Shown here one piece after another: positions 1 through 8,559 of a stretch of DNA of 64,000 bases (the stretch's first letter is position 1; the number at the start of each line of letters is the position of its first letter). The notes below the pieces were generated by a model that had not been told where the DNA came from, searched no databases, and saw only the letters and a list, made by a program, of their open reading frames with translations. The position numbers and the translations under genes are program-made. The stretch covers positions 1,116,001 through 1,180,000 of the forward strand of contig NZ_CP081497.1 of assembly GCF_019774615.1 (NCBI RefSeq), given 5' to 3'. Origin of the DNA: Streptomyces sp. BHT-5-2. Lineage in GTDB: Bacteria; Actinomycetota; Actinomycetes; Streptomycetales; Streptomycetaceae.

Positions 1-777
1 CTCCGCGCCCACCCGGTGGGCGACCGGGACCCGTACGTCGTCGAAGTGGATCTCGGCGAAGGGGGTGGCACCGCGCATGTCCTCGATGGGGCGGATGCTG
101 ACGCCGTCGCTGGTGGCGTCGATGAGCAGGAAGGTGATGCCCTTGTGCCTGGGCGCGTCCGGGTCGGTACGTACCAGGACGAACAGCCAGTCGGCGTACT
201 GGGCCGACGAGGTCCACACCTTCTGCCCGGTGACCCGGTACGCCTCGGGCCCGGCCGGGCCGGCCGGCTCACGGACCGCCGTGGTACGCAGTGCGGCCAG
301 GTCCGAGCCGGCGTCCGGCTCCGAGAAGCCCTGGGCCCACACCGTCCGGCCGCACGCGATGCCCGGCAGATGCGCCCGGCGCTGCTCCTGGGTTCCGAAC
401 TCCATCAGCGTCGGGCCGAGCAGCATCGCCCCGATGCCGTTCACGGTGGGCACCTCGGCGCGCACCATCTCCTCGCGGAGGATGAACTCCCGCATGGGGG
501 AGAGTCCGGCACCGCCGTATGCGGCCGGGAGGTGCGGGGCGATCCAGCCCCGCTCGGCGAGGGCCGCCGCCCAGGCAAGGGCGCCGGCGCGCCGCTCCGG
601 GTCCGGGGAGCACCGGTCGGCCGGCCAGTCGTAGCCCCAGACATCCTCGGGCTCCAGGCTGTTCTCGGCCTCCGGGTCCGGCCGGTAGCAGGCGGGGAAG
701 GACTCCCGGACGAAGGCGCGTACCTCCCGGCGGAACTCCGCGTCCTGAGCCGTCTCCTCCCAGTGCGCCCCGGTCAC
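1..777 (-). CDS. Acyl-CoA dehydrogenase (3' end beyond window)
   Basis: A flavoprotein that would alpha,beta-desaturate an acyl-CoA. The visible 259 codons cover the N-terminal helical domain and the start of the beta domain. They include a WAQGFSEPDAGSDLA stretch and a TGQKVWTSSAQYADW stretch, both typical of the ACAD family. The start is GTG at 777, which overlaps the stop of the upstream acyl-CoA ligase (GTGA), so translation is probably coupled. The catalytic Glu region and C-terminus lie outside the window. It probably acts on the CoA thioester made by the neighbouring ligase, upstream of the MaoC hydratase. The substrate cannot be read from the sequence. Confidence 0.9.
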   Translation of the reverse strand, partial: MTGAHWEETAQDAEFRREVRAFVRESFPACYRPDPEAENSLEPEDVWGYDWPADRCSPDPERRAGALAWAAALAERGWIAPHLPAAYGGAGLSPMREFILREEMVRAEVPTVNGIGAMLLGPTLMEFGTQEQRRAHLPGIACGRTVWAQGFSEPDAGSDLAALRTTAVREPAGPAGPEAYRVTGQKVWTSSAQYADWLFVLVRTDPDAPRHKGITFLLIDATSDGVSIRPIEDMRGATPFAEIHFDDVRVPVAHRVGAE

Positions 778-2342
778 CGGGCACCGCCCCTCGGCAGCAG
801 GTGCTTGGCCACCTTGTCGGTGGCGGTGCGCGGCAGTTCGTCGAGGAACTCCAGATAGCGGGGGACCATGTGCCTGGGGAGCCGCTTCTGGCAGAACTCC
901 AGCAACTCGGCGGCTTCCAGGCCGGATCCGGGGTGTGCGACGACGAACAGCTTCACGTCCTCCTCCTCCAGCTCCGACGGCACACCGACGGCGGCGCACT
1001 CCACCACTGCCGGGTGCAGATTGACCTCGCACTCCAGGTCGAAGGCGGAGATGTTCTCGCCACGCCGGCGGATGGCGTCCTTCATGCGGTCCAGGAAGTA
1101 GAAGTAGCCGTCCGCGTCGCGCCAGACCCGGTCGCCGGTGTGGAACCACAGGTTGCGGAAGCAGTGCGCGGTGGCCTCGGGAGCGCCGTAGTACCCGCTG
1201 GTGATGATGGACGGCTGCTTGGGGCGGAGTACCAACTCGCCCGGCTCGCCCGGGCCGACCTGCCGGTCCAGTTCATCCACGACGCCGGCCTCGAAGCGCT
1301 CGTGGTGTGCCTGGCCGCACGAGCCGAGCCGCCACTCGCCGTACGGGCTGCCGGTCGCGATGCCGGCCTCGGTGCTGGTGTAGCACTCCGCGGAGCGGAC
1401 CCCGAAGCGGTCGTGCAACGGCTTGTCGAGGGCAGATTTGCCCATGTAGAAGACTTCGAGGGGGTGGTCCTTGTCCCGCTCGGTCGGCTCCTGGTTGAGC
1501 AGCATGGGGATCATCGAGAAGACGCTCAACGCCACCTGCGCGTCGAAGCGCCGCACATCGTCCCAGAACCGCGACACATGGAACCGGTCGGCGACGGCCA
1601 GTGGACTGCCGGACAGCAGCGCGGACAGCACGCCGTCCCACAGGCCCGCGGCGTGGAAGAGCGGCAGTGGGCAGTAGGCCGTCTTGCCCCACCGGTCGAG
1701 GAAGTCCAGCGAGTCCAGGGCACAGGCCAGGGCCAGCGAATGGGAGACCATCGCGCCCTTGGACGGGCCGGTCGTCCCCGAGGTGTACATGATTGCCTGG
1801 AGGTCGCAGAACGACACATCGGCGCGCGGGGTCTCGGCGCCGTAGGACAGCAGACTGGCGAGCGAGACGGCCGGCTTGCCCAGCGCCGTCAACGGCACCG
1901 AGGAAGCGTCATGGGTCCGTACGACGAGGTGCGCCAACCCGGGCAGACAGGGGGTGAGGGCCGACAGCTCCTCGGCGTACCGGGCGTCGATGACGAGATA
2001 ACGGGAGCCGGAGTCGGCCAGGATGCGACGCAGGAGGTTGCCGCACAGGGCGGTGTTCACCGGAACCGCAACGGCCCCGAGGCGGCTCAACGCGAAGACG
2101 GTGTGGAGGAGTTCGGGGCAGTTGGGCAGCATCACCGCGACATGGTCGCCGGGGCGGACGCCGAGGGCCGCCAGGCCCTGGGCCACCCGGTTGGACATGT
2201 GGTGCACTTGTCCGAAGCTGAGGTCACCGTCGTGGAACCTCAGGAAGGTCTCGTCACGGTGGCTCCGTGCCCGCGTCGCGAGCACTTCCCCTATGGTCAT
2301 CGACTCCAGTGCGATGTCAAACATCGGTGCCTCCGTCGCCAC
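774..2342 (-). CDS. AMP-dependent acyl-CoA synthetase/ligase
   Basis: A 522-residue class I adenylate-forming enzyme that would activate a carboxylic acid with ATP and load it on CoA. The P-loop-like motif YTSGTTGPSKG lies near residues 185-197. A YTSTEAG motif, a TGD motif and a C-terminal domain with TDKVAKH follow, so both the large and small domains are complete. The ATG at 2342 lies 26 bp inside the 3' end of the upstream regulator gene, and the 3' end overlaps the acyl-CoA dehydrogenase by 4 bp. It belongs to the same minus-strand operon as MaoC and the dehydrogenase, which suggests acyl-CoA catabolism or tailoring. The family includes fatty-acid, carnitine and aromatic acid ligases; the substrate is unknown. 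Confidence 0.9.
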   Translation of the reverse strand: MATEAPMFDIALESMTIGEVLATRARSHRDETFLRFHDGDLSFGQVHHMSNRVAQGLAALGVRPGDHVAVMLPNCPELLHTVFALSRLGAVAVPVNTALCGNLLRRILADSGSRYLVIDARYAEELSALTPCLPGLAHLVVRTHDASSVPLTALGKPAVSLASLLSYGAETPRADVSFCDLQAIMYTSGTTGPSKGAMVSHSLALACALDSLDFLDRWGKTAYCPLPLFHAAGLWDGVLSALLSGSPLAVADRFHVSRFWDDVRRFDAQVALSVFSMIPMLLNQEPTERDKDHPLEVFYMGKSALDKPLHDRFGVRSAECYTSTEAGIATGSPYGEWRLGSCGQAHHERFEAGVVDELDRQVGPGEPGELVLRPKQPSIITSGYYGAPEATAHCFRNLWFHTGDRVWRDADGYFYFLDRMKDAIRRRGENISAFDLECEVNLHPAVVECAAVGVPSELEEEDVKLFVVAHPGSGLEAAELLEFCQKRLPRHMVPRYLEFLDELPRTATDKVAKHLLPRGGAR

Positions 2343-2973
2343 TGCCGTTGTGTCCCGCCGAACTCCCCGCCGGGCGCGCCCGGTTCGCGGGTGCCGTGCC
2401 TGGGAATTCCGGATCGACCTCGCCGGGCCTGGGCGGTCCGACCAGGTCGGCGTCGCCTTCCCCGCCGTCGCAGGCGGTGAGGGTGTAGCCGCGCCCCCAC
2501 GCCGTGCGGATCTCCAGCCGCAGCGGGGTGAGCCGGCGGCGGATTCTCATGATGTGGAGGTCGAGCGCGTTGCGACTGGCGTGGCGGTCGCCCTGGCACA
2601 GCCGCTTCCTGAGGGATTCGCGCGAGACGACCTCGCCGAAGTTGACGGTCAGCAGCCGGACCAGTTCCGCCTCGGTGGGGGAGACGGTCACGGTGCACGA
2701 GCCGCGGCGGATGACGCCGTTGGGATCGACCTGCGGAGCGTAGTGGCCGAGGTTGCGGGCCCGGAGCGTGGCGATACGGACCTGGATGTCCTCGTTCCTG
2801 GTCGGCAACCGGATCCAGTCCTCGCGGATGTCCGCGCACACGGGTGCGTCGGTGCCCTCGTCGATGACCAGCAGCCTCAACTGGCCGGACTTCCGGCACC
2901 ATTCCCGCTTGTACGCCTCCCGTGGCCAGCGGATGATCTTCACACAGGGGTGGCAGCCCGGACTGTTCAACAT
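2317..2973 (-). CDS. Winged-helix (OmpR/PhoB-type) DNA-binding protein
   Basis: A 218-residue protein whose residues 90-170 form a Trans_reg_C winged helix: a LTVNFGEVVSRESL segment, then the recognition-helix region ALDLHIMRIRRRL and the wing TAWGRGYTL. The N-terminal 85 residues contain four cysteines (including CHPC near residue 7) and are not a standard receiver domain, as no phosphoacceptor Asp pattern is evident. The start is ATG 2973, preceded by GAGGAG at 5-6 nt. It sits within the catabolic operon and overlaps the ligase start by 26 bp, so it may be a local regulator of this operon. Its effector is unknown. A stand-alone regulator without a receiver is an inference from the sequence. 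Confidence 0.75.
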   Translation of the reverse strand: MLNSPGCHPCVKIIRWPREAYKREWCRKSGQLRLLVIDEGTDAPVCADIREDWIRLPTRNEDIQVRIATLRARNLGHYAPQVDPNGVIRRGSCTVTVSPTEAELVRLLTVNFGEVVSRESLRKRLCQGDRHASRNALDLHIMRIRRRLTPLRLEIRTAWGRGYTLTACDGGEGDADLVGPPRPGEVDPEFPGTAPANRARPAGSSAGHNGSGDGGTDV

Positions 2974-3072
2974 CGTTTCTCCTCGGCCATCCGCCGGTAC
3001 CTCCGATCGTCGGTGTCCTGGAAAACCACGGTGCGGAGCGCCGCAGTCGGCTGGTCTGCCGGGGTCATACGG

Positions 3073-3594
3073 CTACACCACCCTGCGCAACGAGGTGCGG
3101 AACCGCCGGGCGGTCGCGACGTAGTCCTCGACGATGTCCGCGACGGCGTCCATGGGGAACAGGGTGTTCTCCCGGTTCTTCGCCGGAACGCCGAGTGCGA
3201 TGCAGCCGGTCGGCACATGGCCGTCGAAGGTGATGACCGCGCCCGCCGCGACCATGGCACCCGACTCGATCACCGCGGAGTTGAGCACGATCGAACCCGA
3301 CGCGACCAGGCAGCCGTCGCCGATCCGCGCGCCCTCGATATGGACCATGTGCCCGATCACCGTGCCGGAACCGATGACGGCGGGTGTCTCGGGGGCCGCG
3401 TGGATCACGCTGCCGTCCTGGATGTTCGTCCGCGCGCCCACCTCGACTCGGCCGTCGTCGCCGCGCAGCACCACCTGCGGCCAGACGGACGCATGGGCGG
3501 CCACGTGCACATCGCCGATCACGGTGGCGTCGGGGTGGACATAGGCATCGGGATGGATCTGCGGTTCCACGTCGCCCAGGGCGTAAACGGGCAT
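3073..3594 (-). CDS. Gamma-carbonic-anhydrase-like hexapeptide protein
   Basis: A 173-residue left-handed beta-helix protein of the YrdA/PaaY/CaiE gamma-class carbonic anhydrase group. Hexapeptide turns run from about residue 15 to 135. Metal-ligand-type histidines fall in the family positions (IHAAP, GHMVHIEG). The last 35 residues form the C-terminal helix (VEDYVATARRFR) normal in the family. PaaY homologues hydrolyse dead-end CoA esters in phenylacetate degradation, and the location among CoA enzymes fits a CoA-housekeeping role; that function is inferred. The ATG at 3594 is preceded by AAAGGAA. Confidence 0.8.
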   Translation of the reverse strand: MPVYALGDVEPQIHPDAYVHPDATVIGDVHVAAHASVWPQVVLRGDDGRVEVGARTNIQDGSVIHAAPETPAVIGSGTVIGHMVHIEGARIGDGCLVASGSIVLNSAVIESGAMVAAGAVITFDGHVPTGCIALGVPAKNRENTLFPMDAVADIVEDYVATARRFRTSLRRVV

Positions 3595-3670
3595 GCCGGA
3601 ACGTTCCTTTCCGTCGGGGGAGGAGAGAGGGAGGGGAGAGGTTGGGGGCGCCGGGCAGGGGAGGGAAACG

Positions 3671-4129
3671 TCAGGCGTAGATGCGGTACACCACCTGGGC
3701 GACGCACGCCGGTTTGGGATCGCCCTCGACCTCGACGGTGGCGTCCACCAGCATCTCCATTGCCCCGCCCCGCACTTCGGCGACCGTGCCGACCACGGCG
3801 TGCAGCCGCACCCGCGCGCCGACCGGTACGGGACTGGGCAGCCGGAGCCGGTTCACGCCGTAGATCACGTTCATCCGGATCTCCTGGAACTCCAACAGCC
3901 GGTCGACGAGCGTGCCCACCAGGCCCAGAGTGTGGAAGCCGTCCGCGACGGGTCCGCCCAGCGGCGGGGCGGAACCCTCCTCGGTGGCGTCGCAGTCGTG
4001 GGTGCGCCCATGGGTGGCGTGCGCAAAGGCCGCCACCTGCGCCTGGTCGACCGGCACCCACGGCGTCCGGCCCAGGTCCGTTCCCGCGAGCCCCGCGAGC
4101 TCGGCGAGTCCGTGCACGGTGGTCGTCAT
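3671..4129 (-). CDS. MaoC-like hydratase/dehydratase
   Basis: A 152-residue hot-dog-fold protein of the MaoC/NodN type, which hydrate enoyl-CoAs. The motif ATHGRTHDCDATEE around residue 30 occupies the site of the usual H-D/N-P hydratase motif but is not canonical, so catalytic competence is uncertain. GGPVADGFHTLGLV follows, as in the family. The start is ATG 4129, four bases inside the 3' end of the MFS gene (ATGA); the in-frame extension upstream lies wholly inside the MFS gene and is rejected. It would act after the acyl-CoA dehydrogenase. Confidence 0.8.
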   Translation of the reverse strand: MTTTVHGLAELAGLAGTDLGRTPWVPVDQAQVAAFAHATHGRTHDCDATEEGSAPPLGGPVADGFHTLGLVGTLVDRLLEFQEIRMNVIYGVNRLRLPSPVPVGARVRLHAVVGTVAEVRGGAMEMLVDATVEVEGDPKPACVAQVVYRIYA

Positions 4130-5400
4130 CGGCTCTCCCGTGCCTGGCCGCGCTGCCGCAGTGGCGTCCCGGTCGGCTGTTGCGGACTGCGCGGTGGTGG
4201 GGCGTGCCGTCCGTCGTTCCCGCCGTTCGGAAGCGCTTCGGCCCTGCGGGGGTCGCGCAGTCGCCACGCCAGGGCGGCCGGTACGAGGAGGATGCCGATC
4301 AAGGTGGCGAGCACGGCGCGCACGCCCCAGGCATCGGCGAGCATGCCGAACAGCGGAGAGAGGAGCCCGCCGGCGGACAGGGTCACGCCCAGCGTCAGCC
4401 CGCTCGCGGTGCCGATGCGGGTGGGCAGGTAGTCCTGGGCCAGGGTCACCTGCGCGGCGAACGGGACGAACAACACCGTTCCGTAGACGAGCGCACAGAC
4501 CAGCACCCCGGCGATGTTCGGCATGAGCACCATGCCGGCGACCGCGAGGACGGAGACGAGATAGCCGTAGCGCAGGGACGGCAGGCGGCCCCAGCGCTCG
4601 GCGCTCCAGCCGCCCGCGAGGGTGCCGATGACACCGCCCGCGGTGAACGCGGTCAGAGCCGCCGCCCCGGTCGCCGCCGAGACACCGAAGCGGCTGATCA
4701 CATACGGCGCGGCGAGTGCGCCCATCACGACGTACGGAATCGACCAGAACACCGAGATGACGGAGAGCTTGCCGAAGGCCCGCCAGTCATCCGGTCGTCC
4801 GGCCTGCGCCGTGCCGCCGTCCGCTCCCTGCGCGCGCGGCCCCGTCGCGGGGGCCACCCGCCAGAAACGCCGGACCAGACAGCAGGCCACGCCCATTGCG
4901 AGGGCGGGGAGCGCGAGCAGCCAAGTGCCCGGGATTCCCGAGCCGTTGATCACCAAGGACACGTAGAGCGGGGCGAGGGCGACGCCGATGTTGCCGCCGA
5001 CGGCGAAGACGCTCATCGACCGGGTGTCGCCACCGCCGATGACGCGTGCGGCCATGGCGCCCGACGGGTGGTACGCGGCCAGCCCGATTCCCGCCAGCGC
5101 AACGGCCAACCAGGTCCACACATAGGTGTCACCCAGGCCGGAAAGACCCACGCCCACGCCCGCGGTGACCATTCCGGCCGGGACCAGCCAACCCATCGGC
5201 CGACGGTCGGCCAACAGCCCGACCACCGGCTGTATCAGACTGGACAGGCCGGTGGCGGCGAGCGTGATCCCGGTGATCAGGGTGTAGCTGTAGCCGCGTC
5301 CGGCCTGTAGGAACGGCAGCAATGCGGGGATCGCGCCCTGATACATGTCGTTGACCCCATGGGTCACGGTGAGCAGGCCCAGGTCTCTCTTGCTCTTCAC
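4126..5400 (-). CDS. MFS transporter, fosmidomycin-resistance (Fsr)-like
   Basis: A 424-residue protein with about 12 hydrophobic segments. The opening LLTVTHGVNDMYQGAIPALLPF and the LAAYHPSGAMAAR segment are characteristic of the Fsr branch of the major facilitator superfamily, whose known members export small acidic or phosphonate compounds. The GTG start at 5400 is preceded by GGGGGA. The cytoplasmic C-terminal tail is Arg- and Pro-rich. It overlaps the MaoC gene by 4 bp and lies 50 bp after the amidohydrolase, so it is in the operon. It may import the substrate of this pathway or export a product; direction cannot be decided from sequence. Confidence 0.85.
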   Translation of the reverse strand: MKSKRDLGLLTVTHGVNDMYQGAIPALLPFLQAGRGYSYTLITGITLAATGLSSLIQPVVGLLADRRPMGWLVPAGMVTAGVGVGLSGLGDTYVWTWLAVALAGIGLAAYHPSGAMAARVIGGGDTRSMSVFAVGGNIGVALAPLYVSLVINGSGIPGTWLLALPALAMGVACCLVRRFWRVAPATGPRAQGADGGTAQAGRPDDWRAFGKLSVISVFWSIPYVVMGALAAPYVISRFGVSAATGAAALTAFTAGGVIGTLAGGWSAERWGRLPSLRYGYLVSVLAVAGMVLMPNIAGVLVCALVYGTVLFVPFAAQVTLAQDYLPTRIGTASGLTLGVTLSAGGLLSPLFGMLADAWGVRAVLATLIGILLVPAALAWRLRDPRRAEALPNGGNDGRHAPPPRSPQQPTGTPLRQRGQARESR

Positions 5401-5450
5401 AGGTCCCCCGTTGGTTGATGGACGGTCTCCGGTTCTGGCCTGACTTTGCG

Positions 5451-6662
5451 TCAGGCGCGTTCTTCGGCGCCGCGTACGGGATACGGCTCGCCTCTGGCCA
5501 CGACGAGGCGCACCGCACGCAGGACTGACAGATCGACGCGTGGATCACCGTCGACGACCACCAGGTCCGCATCGAGACCCGGCGCGACACGTCCGGTCGT
5601 CCCGGACAGGCCCAGCGCACGGGCGGAGGAGAGGGTGGCCAGTTCGATCACTCGCTCGGCGGGGAAGCCGAGCCAGGCATAGAGCTCCAGCATGCTGACG
5701 TAGTCGTCGAACACGGCCTGCGGGATACCCGCGTCGGTGCCCGTGATCAGGGCTACACCGAGTTCGTCGAGCCAGCTCAGCCGGTCGTAGAAGGCGCGGG
5801 TGGCGGCTTCCCCGTCCCGCGCCAGTTTGGTCCGCCAGTCATACCCGCACAGGGAGCCGCAGACCGCGATCCCCTGTGCGGCCATCGACCGGGCGACGGC
5901 GGTGCGGCGGTCGACGCCCTCCGGTCCGTCCATCCACAGGCAGTGCTCGACGGTGCTCACCCCGGCGGCCACGGCCGAGGCGACGGCTGCCGCACTGTGT
6001 GCATGGGCGGCCACCGGAAGCCCGAACCGGTGCGCCTCGTCGACGGCCATGGCGAGTTGTTCGGTGCTGAACTGGGACTCCCACATCGCCGCGCCGCCCT
6101 CGGTGATGTGCCCGCCGCTGGCCATCACCTTGATCACATCGGCTCCGGCCTCCGCGTTGCGCCGTACCAGCGCCCGCAGTTCGGCCTCGTCGGCCACCTC
6201 GCCCCCCAGGAACCAGCAATGCCCGCCCGGAGGGGTCAGCGGGGACCCCGCGGCGAGAATCCGCGGACCCCTGACGTGGCCGGCGGTGATGGCCTCGCGC
6301 AGCCGGATCGCCGCGGCCCCGCGGTCGCCGAGGTCCCGGACCGTGGTCACCCCGCAGTCCAGCAGCCGACCGGCGCGCCCGGCCATGGCGTCCAGGAGCC
6401 TGGGTGTGGGCACCTCGCTCTCCATCAGTGCCCTGAAGGGTTCGGGGCCCGCGTCGAAACTCAGGTGCACATGGCCGTCGATCAGGCCGGGCAGCAGCGT
6501 CCCGCCGGGGAAGTCCCACCGGGCCACGGATGCGGGTGCCCGGGCCACGACCGCTTCGCGCGGGCCGACCGCGGCGATCTTCCCGTCCCGGACCAGGACG
6601 GCCGCGTCCGTGGTGCGTTCCCCCACGGGCCCGTGCAGTAACTCACCCACCGTGATCAGCAT
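5451..6662 (-). CDS. Metal-dependent amidohydrolase (imidazolonepropionase-like)
   Basis: A 403-residue TIM-barrel amidohydrolase. Metal-site motifs are present in order: DGHVHLSF (about residue 60), KVMASGG (about 170), AHAHS (about 205), EHC (about 225) and TGTDAG (about 295). The last two thirds match the prolidase/imidazolonepropionase-related branch that hydrolyses cyclic amides or N-acyl amino acids. The ATG at 6662 overlaps the upstream PLP-enzyme stop by 7 bp. In this operon it probably opens or deacylates the pathway substrate before CoA activation; this is inference. Confidence 0.85.
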   Translation of the reverse strand: MLITVGELLHGPVGERTTDAAVLVRDGKIAAVGPREAVVARAPASVARWDFPGGTLLPGLIDGHVHLSFDAGPEPFRALMESEVPTPRLLDAMAGRAGRLLDCGVTTVRDLGDRGAAAIRLREAITAGHVRGPRILAAGSPLTPPGGHCWFLGGEVADEAELRALVRRNAEAGADVIKVMASGGHITEGGAAMWESQFSTEQLAMAVDEAHRFGLPVAAHAHSAAAVASAVAAGVSTVEHCLWMDGPEGVDRRTAVARSMAAQGIAVCGSLCGYDWRTKLARDGEAATRAFYDRLSWLDELGVALITGTDAGIPQAVFDDYVSMLELYAWLGFPAERVIELATLSSARALGLSGTTGRVAPGLDADLVVVDGDPRVDLSVLRAVRLVVARGEPYPVRGAEERA

Positions 6663-8005
6663 GCGGGCTCTCCGGTCAGGGCGTGGGGGAGGCCCTCCCG
6701 GTGGGATCCGGTGCCTGGACGTGATGCGGTGTCGGAGTCCGTACGGGCCGACGCGCGAGGCGCAGCGCCCGCCGCACCGCCCGTCGCCGGGCCCGTTCCG
6801 GCTTCCGCCGTCTCGGCCAGGCGATCCAGGAGCTGCTCCAGCAGCGGTCCTGACGTGGCGAAATTGAAGCGCACGAACCCGTCGCCGCCCGGGCCGAATC
6901 CCGGGCCGGAACCGAGTTCCACGGCCCCGCGTTCCCGGAACCGGGCTGCCGGGTCCGCGCCCCAACCCAAGGCCCGGCAGTCGAGCCAGGCGAGATAGGA
7001 GCCCTGCGGCGGATGGTGCCCGATCTGCGGCAGCCGTTCGGCCAGCCCGGCGGCGAGCCGGTCCCGCAGGCGCGTCAGATGCTCCCGAACGGCGTGCAGC
7101 CAGGCATCCCCCTCCGTCCAGGCCAGCAACGAGGCATGCACACCGAGCACGTTGGCGGCTCCGTACAGTTCGACGGGCTGGTCGTCCCAGGCCGCGCGCA
7201 GCCGGGCCGGGCCCAGGTGCCCCACGGCGCAGCGGAGGCCCGCGAGGTTGAATGCCTTGGTCGCCGAGGTGAGCGTGACGGTGCGCCGCTCGATCTCGGG
7301 GGAGAGCGAGGCAAAGGGGATGTGGCGGTGCGGGGCGTGGGTCAGGTCGGCGTGTATCTCGTCCGAGACGACCAGGAGGTCGTGTCGCTCGGCGAGTTCG
7401 GCGAGTTCGAGAAGCTCGGCCCGGGTGAAGACCCGTCCCGTGGGGTTGTGCGGGTTGACCAGCAACAGGGCACGGCAGCCGTGGTCCGCCACCAGACGGG
7501 CGAGTTCGCCGGAGTCCCAGGTCCAACCGCCGGGGCCGTCGTGCAGGGGAATCGGGACGAGCCGCCGGCCCAGCCGGGCGAGGCCCTCACGGAAGGGTCC
7601 GTACACGGGGGTGTGCACGGCTATCGCGTCGCCGGGTTCGGTGCCCAGGTGGACCGCGAGATGGACGCCCTGGGTGACGGTCGCGAACTCCCTGACCGCT
7701 CCGGGCTGCGGGTGCCAGCCGAATCGCCTCGCCATGCGTTCGGCGAAGACCTCTCGCACCGGGCTGCCGTCCGGCCAGTACGGATAGCCGAGGGCGCCGC
7801 GGCCGAGATACCGCCGTAGTCCCTCGCGTATCGGCTCCGCCACGGGGAAGTCCATCTCGGCCAGCCCGGCCGGCAGCACGCCGGCGGCCGCCTGCCGCCA
7901 CTTCTTCGAACCGATGCCGGAGCGGAGAACGTCCGGGTTCACCGCGTCGAAAACGTCCCAGGCTCTCGACGGCGCATCGGACGCGCCGATCTCCCTCACG
8001 TTCAT
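6656..8005 (-). CDS. PatB/MalY-type PLP-dependent aminotransferase or C-S lyase
   Basis: A fold-type I PLP enzyme of 449 residues in the MalY/PatB group. It has NPHNPTGR (near 180), the phosphate/cofactor Asp in SDEIHADL and the Schiff-base lysine in SATKAFNLAG. A Gly/Ala/Thr-rich tail of about 60 residues follows the catalytic domain and is longer than usual. ATG 8005 is chosen because GGGGGAGG lies 4-5 nt upstream; the 18-codon extension has no ribosome site. MalY/PatB enzymes cleave cystathionine-type C-S bonds, so either beta-lyase or transaminase activity is possible. It is the first gene of the operon running down to position 1. Confidence 0.85.
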   Translation of the reverse strand: MNVREIGASDAPSRAWDVFDAVNPDVLRSGIGSKKWRQAAAGVLPAGLAEMDFPVAEPIREGLRRYLGRGALGYPYWPDGSPVREVFAERMARRFGWHPQPGAVREFATVTQGVHLAVHLGTEPGDAIAVHTPVYGPFREGLARLGRRLVPIPLHDGPGGWTWDSGELARLVADHGCRALLLVNPHNPTGRVFTRAELLELAELAERHDLLVVSDEIHADLTHAPHRHIPFASLSPEIERRTVTLTSATKAFNLAGLRCAVGHLGPARLRAAWDDQPVELYGAANVLGVHASLLAWTEGDAWLHAVREHLTRLRDRLAAGLAERLPQIGHHPPQGSYLAWLDCRALGWGADPAARFRERGAVELGSGPGFGPGGDGFVRFNFATSGPLLEQLLDRLAETAEAGTGPATGGAAGAAPRASARTDSDTASRPGTGSHREGLPHALTGEPAC

Positions 8006-8509
8006 GTTTTCCTCCCCCGGTCCGTGCCTGTGCGCACGGTGTGCAGTACGGCACGTCATCGCGCCGCATATGCGTACGGCCCCTTCACTCCCATTGGTTG
8101 AATTCCGAATTTATTTCGCAAGTGACGGGGCGAAGCGGTTGCGCGTGTATCGGTCACGGCGGACGCTAATCGATCGCCGTCGCGCAGCACAGGGAATATT
8201 GCAGACATCTGTCAAAGGTAAATGGAACTTTAACTGCTGACACTCCGACAGGGTTCCATGTCCAGCTGGTCGAACGGATGGGATGCCCGCTTTGCGGTGT
8301 CGCGGCCTCCCGGCCGGCCCCTGATCTGGCGTTACCGGTCGGTATTCCACGCCGACCGGGCGGCAAATCATCGAAAACCAGACTCTCTCGCCGACTCCAA
8401 GTGGAATATCGGCGATGCAGCGCAAATCCACTTCTCGAAGCCGAATTCCAGACGAAACGCAAAAGCGACAGGCGGGTCTGTTTTTTGGGGTGTGGGTGCG
8501 GATGAGGCC
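8006..8509. promoter_or_regulatory. Intergenic region with likely promoter of the catabolic operon
   Basis: About 500 bp without a convincing gene, with noticeably lower GC around 8095-8240. On the minus strand a consensus -35 hexamer TTGACA lies at 8215-8210, but the -10 17-18 bp downstream is poor, so the promoter call is tentative. Short frames here have no family resemblance and weak ribosome sites. The region separates the PLP-enzyme operon from the 3' end of the hydrolase gene. Confidence 0.35.
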
Positions 8510-8531
8510 GCCCCGGCATGGCTGCCGGGGC
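8510..8531 (-). terminator. Hairpin after alpha/beta hydrolase
   Basis: GCCCCGGCA and TGCCGGGGC form a 9-bp perfect stem around a 4-nt loop, 29 bp beyond the hydrolase stop codon. No U-tract follows on the minus strand, as is common for Streptomyces terminators. Confidence 0.5.
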
Positions 8532-8559
8532 GACGCTGTCAGTTGCTCAGTTACGACCG

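Noticed and set aside
519..2480. 653-codon open frame on plus opposite the acyl-CoA ligase
   Set aside because: It is antisense to a well-supported ligase and dehydrogenase, has no domain content and shows the composition of a high-GC shadow frame.
2023..5310. 1095-codon open frame on plus
   Set aside because: It runs antisense through five recognised genes, with Arg/Gly/Pro-rich low-complexity text and no family motifs.
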